A DNA stretch of 28,055 nucleotides. Origin: a virus. The DNA lies in IMG/VR virus record IMGVR_UViG_3300006919_000317, positions 1-28,055 of that record. One strand, written 5' to 3'. This document shows positions 23,901-28,055 of the stretch, one piece after another. Numbering within the stretch: the stretch's first letter is position 1; each line of letters opens with the position of its first letter. Below the pieces are notes generated by a model. It was not told where the DNA came from. It ran no database searches and was given only the letters and a program-made list of their open reading frames with translations. A program made the translations under genes and the position numbers.

Positions 23901-24795
23901 TACTTACAAGACGCAAGCTGCTGCCCCAGTAGATACTTCTGGAAGAAGATTGAACAGGAAAAAGCTTGAGGCTCAACTAGAAAAGACTACTGATCCTAAA
24001 CGTAAAGCTGCAATACAAAAACAGATTGATAGAATACCACCAGAAACTAAGGTAGTTGTTACACCTAAAGTACGGGAGTTTACTCCGTATGCTGAGAAGC
24101 AAGGCATGATAGGTGCAAGGGCTAGGGGTTCTATCTTGATTGCATTTGGTCAGGGATATGACGGTGCTACTATGTTAAATGTATTTGCTGGAAAGAACTG
24201 GCAGAATATTACAAGAGAAAATAAAGGGAAGGGACCTTTTGTACTACCTATTTATGATGCTATTGTAACAGACTTAGGTTCTATGACAGCTTCTCGTAGA
24301 GCTATTAATAACTCTTGGTTAGACCTAACTACATCAGGTGGTGTACTTAAAAGTTTAGAAAAGAATGTTATTGGTAATGTACATTTTGGTAGAAAAGATT
24401 ACATGGGCAAGAACTTGAAGTCTGCTATAGACATGGAAGCTGATGGTGATCTTGTGAAATGGGTAGCTAGTAAACTTGTTAGATTATCTACAGCTAATCC
24501 TGATGTAAAAGAAACTGGAAGAACTTTCAGGGATAGATTGTTGGAAGAGACAGCAACATATGGAGATCTCGTAGCTGCTCAAGAGTTCTTGTTAAGAAAT
24601 GAATACACCATTGATGGTCAATCTCCACAAGAACAAGTAGGGAAGCTAGTCAGGGATGCTATTAAGAACTCAAGGAAGGCAGCTCAGAATATCAAAAAGG
24701 ATTATGATGTTATGGGCACAGAAGCAGAGGTACTACAGTATGCTGCTGATGATTTAAAACTTAGCAAAGTCCTTAAAGCTTTTGACGAGCAGTGA
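20995..24795 (+). CDS. Candidate virion-packaged single-subunit RNA polymerase (N4 vRNAP-like)
   Basis: Protein of 1266 residues at the end of the ejection cassette. The C-terminal half shows single-subunit RNAP landmarks in order: a possible TxxGR-like site (ATQR, R574; the Gly is Gln), motif A EIDGISNGL (D754), DAY (D798), motif B RKMPLMTFSYG (K860, Y868), VTLDSPSGGKV (cf. TPDGFPVW in T7), IAFGQGYDGATM (cf. NFVHSQDGSH) and motif C PIYDAIVTD (D1088). K860-Y868 spacing (8) equals T7 K631-Y639, and D798-K860 (62) equals T7 D569-K631. T7 R627 is not conserved (G856, with K855 beside it), and motif C has Tyr where T7 has His. Residues 1-110 are acidic and Gln-rich; an EF-hand-like loop DIDGDGKL lies at 222-229. 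Size is close to the N4 mini-vRNAP (about 1,100 aa). RNAP assignment is from motifs; packaging is inferred from position. Confidence 0.72.
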   Translation: MARRAGGSTIVGPKELTAEEMDQRLEEQLAQLRGQAEEGRAERERMDEEFGPTEGLLPSDDLEQRLVTETTADPSQVDLAPPQAQQGIDEDPRAAQREAERVPGLLERTGIQPAQQGETVGLLGVEESLGHDMTNRLRGFADTISNQLDPISLPIKQATDMDPNNPLFDSQLEKFNRDDKETTMRMNKGPSSLALTKSNLLLSRQGLGIGQWNPKWNPAEVDIDGDGKLTNYNDLTTTQPAIINPVYGLAIASVIEPFMLQQEAMGATQEVEAQRGRPQEMEQDFSMQGLGRELFKGVRKMRSEMEGESSDAYVQDYNNMTPEAFELLGKWGMDTYAQANPNMVTILPGQKGEATRGYALTREGFETLEKEVHKYRPVDFDYPLMVSKSPTGGMEFEGSLARTSTGQNPNPDPDVVQEAKQNAHEVDVVFDNQRSKIALMFGSYAFATNPISSGRGTGGNYTHNAFDLGEQRYNKILGIAKKQETIVQKKQIALKEAQAAYTENPLPFLMYKINKLKEDITFRQELVRKFSDPNVLRNLYYQNANKHLEVLVNLAKYDGQVFHYSYFNQKATQRLTTHQNKMSFQNSHLVRNIVGSGVKYQIQPRSGSPMEKNFLENMGYLFFDGAGLIPEASVKNAREHMYGRTPRYNKLVAIGTKIKNALDNYDPTATQNQLKNVKSTPKGISGVDGIKATLPQVLLQDMDVKSFLESITNENDSHKHFIQVVDYLVELAKYDAAVKSGSSFHTSINAIEIDGISNGLASMFAALGMESKLYRVGVKRAAGQEKILGNFKDIPNRDAYEGDIRDTLQENLEEIMNGEVGSTVLHDAAWMRKYGYNEAQVDMLRDMITLASEDKGNFRKMPLMTFSYGQELQNLIDSVYDTILSNPELETLIKSDFPGGVPKAAEFLNDFRNQAIELTLGNEITNFASSLKRFVEVSALYGRPVTLDSPSGGKVSFGGFVTKDDPTRSTYKTQAAAPVDTSGRRLNRKKLEAQLEKTTDPKRKAAIQKQIDRIPPETKVVVTPKVREFTPYAEKQGMIGARARGSILIAFGQGYDGATMLNVFAGKNWQNITRENKGKGPFVLPIYDAIVTDLGSMTASRRAINNSWLDLTTSGGVLKSLEKNVIGNVHFGRKDYMGKNLKSAIDMEADGDLVKWVASKLVRLSTANPDVKETGRTFRDRLLEETATYGDLVAAQEFLLRNEYTIDGQSPQEQVGKLVRDAIKNSRKAAQNIKKDYDVMGTEAEVLQYAADDLKLSKVLKAFDEQ

Positions 24796-24820
24796 GAACT
24801 TACCCGACATATAACAACTA

Positions 24821-24880
24821 AAAAAATAAGGGGCCCGCTAAGGCCCCTCTTGGACCCCTTTATTGGGGTCCTTTTTTTTT
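24821..24880. terminator. Bidirectional terminator between convergent operons
   Basis: Two adjacent GC-rich hairpins separate the plus-strand virion operon from the minus-strand module. Hairpin 1 pairs AGGGGCC (24829-24835) with GGCCCCT (24842-24848), loop of 6. Hairpin 2 pairs GGACCCC (24852-24858) with GGGGTCC (24865-24871), loop of 6, and is followed by nine T (24872-24880), a canonical Rho-independent terminator for the plus strand. Read on the minus strand, hairpin 1 is followed by a T-rich run (complement of the A-run at 24820-24826), so it can stop the opposing transcripts. The 83-base gap 24796-24878 holds nothing else obvious. The T-run overlaps the stop codon of the last minus-strand gene. 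Confidence 0.85.
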
Positions 24881-25148
24881 AATAACCTTTCTTATTTAGA
24901 ATAGGTTGTGCTTCTTTCACTGTAGCTCTAGCTTTGTTTGCTAAATCATTAGCCATTGCCTCGGCCCTTTCAGGCTCCATCCCTTGGGCAATATAACCTG
25001 CAAAGTTTTCTGCAGCTACGTGTTCAATGATAGCCTCGTTGATCTCTGGTGTATATGCAAGTGCTGGATCAAGACCTAGCTCCTCTACGTATTCCATATC
25101 ATCAATACCATCATGTCTCATAATGTTATATGATTTCTTTTCACTCAT
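24879..25148 (-). CDS. Hypothetical acidic small protein
   Basis: Protein of 89 residues that I do not recognise. It is acidic in its N-terminal half (DGIDDMEYVEELGLDPALAY) and helical in its C-terminal half (INEAIIEHVAAENFAGYIAQ, then AEAMANDLANKARATVKEAQ), without membrane segment or signal peptide. It is the last gene of the minus-strand operon, 2 bases after the MazG stop, and its own stop abuts the terminator. Small genes in this position of T7-like genomes often encode host-takeover or regulatory proteins, but no such function can be read from the sequence. Confidence 0.6.
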   Translation of the reverse strand: MSEKKSYNIMRHDGIDDMEYVEELGLDPALAYTPEINEAIIEHVAAENFAGYIAQGMEPERAEAMANDLANKARATVKEAQPILNKKGY

Positions 25149-25150
25149 TG

Positions 25151-25489
25151 TTATTCATCCTTGACGAAGATACCATCTACCATTCGCCCTGTTCGTTTAC
25201 TAATAACCTCATATGCTTCGTTAAGGCAATCGTATAGGTTTGTATTCCAAAGCTTAGCTTGCATAATCAGGGTTACTAAGATATCACCGATAGCATCTAC
25301 AGCTTCATCCTTGTCATCAGCTTTAATAGCTTCAAACAATTCTATTACTTCTTCTTCCGTCTTGGTAAACTGTTTTAGTTTTCTTTCTGTAGTTGGAGGA
25401 TCGTAGGTTAGAATCCCCTTATCATACCCCCAGTCTACAACTTTGTTTTCTAGATCTTCAAAGATCTCATAACCACTAGACATTTTCAT
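25151..25489 (-). CDS. mazG: MazG-like nucleotide pyrophosphohydrolase
   Basis: Protein of 112 residues, a single MazG domain of the all-alpha NTP pyrophosphohydrolase superfamily. The metal-binding pattern is visible: KTEEEVIELFEAIKADDKDE (EExxE at about residues 45-50, the first helix pair), then DAIGDILVTLIMQAKL (ExxD-like second site; Asp in place of the first Glu) and the usual end, VISKRTGRMVDGIFVKDE. MazG enzymes hydrolyse NTP or dNTP to NMP plus PPi, and phage versions are thought to adjust host nucleotide pools or alarmone signalling; the substrate here is unknown. The ATG at 25489 has GGAGGT 5 bases before it; a second in-frame ATG at 25483 is less well placed. It overlaps the upstream small gene by 14 bases. 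Confidence 0.85.
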   Translation of the reverse strand: MKMSSGYEIFEDLENKVVDWGYDKGILTYDPPTTERKLKQFTKTEEEVIELFEAIKADDKDEAVDAIGDILVTLIMQAKLWNTNLYDCLNEAYEVISKRTGRMVDGIFVKDE

Positions 25490-25700
25490 TCATTACCTCC
25501 AAAGACCCAAGGGAAATCATATTGGCGTAAAGACCCAGTGCACCTATCATTGCGATGTTAGAAACTTTACCGTTATACTTATGGACTAACTCCTCAATAT
25601 CTCTTACCATCTCTTGCTCTGTCTCGAAGTGGTCCTCAGTTAGCACTGGTGCTTCAGTATCCACTACACCAGGCATTTTTACTACTTTATTTTTCTTCAT
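25476..25700 (-). CDS. Hypothetical small protein in RNAP-MazG operon
   Basis: Protein of 74 residues of unknown function. The N-terminus is basic (MKKNKVVKMPG), followed by an acidic helical stretch (TEQEMVRDIEELVHKYN) and a moderately hydrophobic segment (VSNIAMIGALGLYANMISLG) near residues 45-65 that may be a buried helix more than a membrane span. It has a clear RBS (AAGGAT) after the RNA polymerase stop and overlaps MazG at its 3' end by 14 bases. Its operon location between RNA polymerase and MazG suggests a phage-early or middle accessory role, and no motif allows a more precise statement. Confidence 0.6.
   Translation of the reverse strand: MKKNKVVKMPGVVDTEAPVLTEDHFETEQEMVRDIEELVHKYNGKVSNIAMIGALGLYANMISLGSLEVMNENV
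25495..25500 (-). promoter_or_regulatory. Ribosome-binding site of MazG gene
   Basis: On the minus strand, GGAGGT ends 5 bases before the ATG at 25489 and lies inside the 3' end of the upstream small gene. It decides the start in favour of 25489 over the in-frame ATG at 25483. Confidence 0.65.
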
Positions 25701-25715
25701 ATAATTATCCTTAGG

Positions 25716-27812
25716 TTAAGAAAAGAAATAATCTGAGCTAACTACCTCTTCAACTTTCAAGGTACCTAGTTCAGGTTGTGTTACAGAGTATCCTCTGAAG
25801 TCATCAATCAACATAGATTGAATCGTATCAAAGAAATTATCTACATTATATAACATGGCGAACTGCCACTTAGTATGTTCTATTAGTTTATCTACATCGC
25901 ATGCATGGGTAGAGAACGAGTCATGCACAGCACCAAAGGTTCCAGGGAATGCTTTGATTACCATAGCCATATGTGCTGCATCCATTGAGTGCACAAAGTT
26001 AGGTGAACATCCAGATGCAAACGATCTACGACAGGGTATTAAGTTACCATCTTTAGTTACTACAGGTATCTTAACGCTATGACCTATACGACCCAAGGTT
26101 CTTATGGTGCTTCTAAACGTCATGTTCTTTTGCTTCCACACTTCGTATAGCACAGGGAACCCTGAGGGTGTAGTCCATTCCAGGCAAGGCTTACCACTAT
26201 CTATTATAAAGTTAGTTACCTTTTGCAAGAACTTCATGGTCTTTAGGGGACCTACACATGTATCGTTGATAGCAAGTATTAAGTTCTTAGCAAGCAAATC
26301 ACAGTCCTCTCTAGTGATCTTATACTTCTTATCGTAACCTTCTACTTTACAATCATGATACATATTCTCTGCGATCTTACGTTGTCCTGCAGAGTAGGCT
26401 CTTGTCATAGACCCACGTTTAGCAATGCCCTTACGTATAGACTTCATTGGCATGTTACGTTCAGCAAACCATTCAGGCATACGAGCGATCAAACGTTTCG
26501 CAACCTGTACATAAAAGTCTTTTTGTATACTCTGAGGAACAAGTGATACTAACTCACCAGCTTGTTTATCTTTAGACATTGCGGCTAGGTGTTGCCAACC
26601 ATTGTTACTACCATCAACTGGTATAGGTAGGTGTGAGTAATACTCTCCTGTACTATCTCTGTACCCCTTTAGGTCCAAGCAACAAGCCAGTAGTGTTATG
26701 GGCTTCTCCGCTTCTACTCTGAACTTCAGGTTCTCTGCGTCCTCTATCAGACTCTTCATGTTCTGTATTGTCCACTGAGCCCTGTCATCTAAGGTCATCT
26801 TGTCTACTGAAATAGTATCTAAGCCTTCCTCTTCTAAGTGAGTCCTGTAGTCTTCGGTTAACCAGTCTAACGATGCTAACTCTTCTAGTGTATACGATTG
26901 ATTGTAAGAACACGCAGTGTGTATGCACAACCAGTAGAACCCACGCTCATCTAGTAACTTACTATCAGAGAACTCAAAGAGTCCCTTAGCCAAGTCAGAA
27001 CCTTGGAAGTTTAGGAAGGGTTCTGTATAGTAAACCCTGCCACGATAGTCACACTCCACCGCTTGGTAGAAAGTCTTATCACCAATAGCTCTAGCTTTGT
27101 TTAAGATAAACTTCATCTCGATTCTTTTAGATCTACCCTTGTCAGTCCTGTCCTCCATATCCAGGAACTTAGATACATTATCTCGTAATGCTTTTACTAG
27201 GGTAGTGTTAAGTCTCCAAGGAACTCTCTGTAGTTTATCTAATGCTTTAACAAATGGTTCGTTAAGACACTGACTAAAGTCTCTCTCTGAAGTCATACGT
27301 TTTATGTATGGCCTTTTAGTTACTGGGTTTCTCAGTCCACGGATAAGAGGGAACTTATGGAATGCAGTACCTAGCAGGGTAGCGTTCTCATAAGCTGCAG
27401 GTATTTCACCTAGCTCTTCCCACTTCTCTGTAAGGTATAGAACATACGGAGCACGAAACCCTTCGTACTCTCTTTCGATCTCTAGGAATCCAAGGATAAG
27501 GAAAGCTTCTATAAATAAATCACCTAATGAAAACAGTTCAGTGTAGGTGCTGTTTCTCAATCCTATCCTCGACACTACTGCGAGACCTATGGCAGACGAT
27601 GTAGCTGTTAGCTTGAACGGTTTACCGTTAGCTCTACGTGACTTAAGGAACACGCTCTGTGCAGCCTGCACTGCTGCAATGACTAGCTCCTCGTAGTCAA
27701 CACCGTAGTCTACATGTCTGTTAAGCAGTTCGATGCCCAAGTGATTTCTCCCTCGGGCACCTTCTCTGTTACTTCTAATGTACTCTGCTACTTTGTGAAT
27801 AGCATTAGTCAT
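25716..27812 (-). CDS. T7-type single-subunit DNA-directed RNA polymerase
   Basis: Phage RNA polymerase of 698 residues (T7 has 883). All core motifs are present: CDYRGRVYYTEPFLNFQGSD (DxxGR, R259), motif A VDGSNNGWQHLAAMSKD (D400), motif B KGIAKRGSMTRAYSAGQ (K465, Y473), CLEWTTPSGFPVLYEVWK, PNFVHSMDAAHM and motif C AVHDSFSTHA (D631). The Gly after the motif-B Tyr in T7 is Ser474 here. The part before the DxxGR site is about 166 residues shorter than in T7, so the promoter-binding N-terminal domain is reduced; the C-terminus ends in the usual Phe-rich tail (SSDYFFS). It transcribes phage genes from its own promoters, which I could not identify in the window. The start directly follows the TAA of the helicase gene. 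Confidence 0.95.
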   Translation of the reverse strand: MTNAIHKVAEYIRSNREGARGRNHLGIELLNRHVDYGVDYEELVIAAVQAAQSVFLKSRRANGKPFKLTATSSAIGLAVVSRIGLRNSTYTELFSLGDLFIEAFLILGFLEIEREYEGFRAPYVLYLTEKWEELGEIPAAYENATLLGTAFHKFPLIRGLRNPVTKRPYIKRMTSERDFSQCLNEPFVKALDKLQRVPWRLNTTLVKALRDNVSKFLDMEDRTDKGRSKRIEMKFILNKARAIGDKTFYQAVECDYRGRVYYTEPFLNFQGSDLAKGLFEFSDSKLLDERGFYWLCIHTACSYNQSYTLEELASLDWLTEDYRTHLEEEGLDTISVDKMTLDDRAQWTIQNMKSLIEDAENLKFRVEAEKPITLLACCLDLKGYRDSTGEYYSHLPIPVDGSNNGWQHLAAMSKDKQAGELVSLVPQSIQKDFYVQVAKRLIARMPEWFAERNMPMKSIRKGIAKRGSMTRAYSAGQRKIAENMYHDCKVEGYDKKYKITREDCDLLAKNLILAINDTCVGPLKTMKFLQKVTNFIIDSGKPCLEWTTPSGFPVLYEVWKQKNMTFRSTIRTLGRIGHSVKIPVVTKDGNLIPCRRSFASGCSPNFVHSMDAAHMAMVIKAFPGTFGAVHDSFSTHACDVDKLIEHTKWQFAMLYNVDNFFDTIQSMLIDDFRGYSVTQPELGTLKVEEVVSSDYFFS

Positions 27813-28055
27813 TTAAGCTCCTACGTTATAGTCCAAGAAATCTACTTGACCTTTCAAACGTTTAGTTCTTTGGTCATAGTAGGCAGAACCACAGTCCCCT
27901 GTCAAGCCAGTGAAGCGTGACTTCAAGACTCTCAAGTGGATAGTGTTACGTTCATCTTCGTTAGATGCTACCATGTTACGAGCGAAAGTAATAATATCAA
28001 AGCTGATCTGTTTGATGGAACCAGAACCTTTGATGTCATCAATAGATGCAAGGTG
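27813..28055 (-). CDS. DNA primase/helicase C-terminus (T7 gp4-like), partial
   Basis: Open to the right edge of the window; the 80 visible residues are the C-terminal end of a T7 gp4-type replicative helicase (DnaB/RecA-like ATPase). The sequence includes HLASIDDIKGSGSIKQISFD, ITFARNM, LRVLKSRFTGLTGDCGSAYY and ends VDFLDYNVGA. The HL..I.(D)GSG.IKQ...I...RN and RxLKxRFTGxTG motifs are diagnostic of the family and carry the C-terminal part of the ATPase core, including the conserved Arg-containing RFTG turn. It unwinds DNA ahead of the replisome; whether a primase domain is fused cannot be seen. The stop codon is directly adjacent to the RNA polymerase ATG, so both are expressed together. Confidence 0.88.
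   Translation of the reverse strand, partial: HLASIDDIKGSGSIKQISFDIITFARNMVASNEDERNTIHLRVLKSRFTGLTGDCGSAYYDQRTKRLKGQVDFLDYNVGA

Noticed and set aside
25452-25467. Perfect inverted repeat AGATCTT-CA-AAGATCT in the MazG gene
   Set aside because: It lies within codons for the N-terminal helix of MazG; a single short palindrome without a partner site is not evidence for an operator.

Overview
This window is the late, virion-protein half of an AT-rich podovirus genome of the wide T7-like group, plus the end of its replication/transcription module. Evidence: a T7 gp4-type helicase C-terminus, a T7-type single-subunit RNA polymerase, a MazG nucleotide pyrophosphohydrolase, a GTA/podovirus-type 3-TM holin, and an ejection-protein series in the T7 order (GNAT-like gp13-like, Gly/Ala-rich gp14-like, gp15-like, very large gp16-like). 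Genes are tightly packed; most neighbours overlap by 1-14 bases or are 2-25 bases apart. The tail-fibre architecture and gene mix suggest an aquatic, probably marine, Gram-negative host. The host genus cannot be read from the sequence. No major capsid, portal, terminase, DNA polymerase or dedicated endolysin lies in the window.

Layout. From 1 to about 4.1 kb: the 3' end of a tail-fibre/receptor-binding protein, two tandem paralogous fibre proteins built from repeated jelly-roll-like modules, a small unknown gene and a membrane coiled-coil protein. From 4.1 to 7.2 kb: two Lys-rich basic proteins sharing a KGPLAK motif, two overlapping secreted proteins, a second membrane coiled-coil protein and the holin. 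From 7.2 to 11.7 kb: a collar-domain tail tip, a P22 gp10-like nozzle protein, a YadA-like trimeric fibre and a small conserved protein. From 11.75 to 24.8 kb: the ejection cassette, in which a cupin gene sits. From 24.8 kb to the end, on the minus strand and convergent with the rest: helicase, RNA polymerase, a small gene, MazG and a small gene. The two transcription units meet at a bidirectional terminator at 24821-24880.

The most interesting content is in the ejection cassette. The 1517-residue gp16-like protein carries an N-terminal GH24 (T4-type) lysozyme domain with intact E-D-T residues, followed by a staphylococcal-nuclease-like domain with all catalytic positions conserved. The last plus-strand gene (1266 aa) shows, in the right order, the palm motifs of a single-subunit RNA polymerase (motifs A, B and C plus accessory landmarks) with roughly the size of the N4 mini-vRNAP. 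I infer that it is a virion-packaged RNA polymerase injected together with the ejection proteins. The phage would then have two phage-encoded polymerases: an injected one to start transcription, and a T7-type one made in the cell from the minus-strand module. This is inferred from motifs and position and has not been demonstrated.
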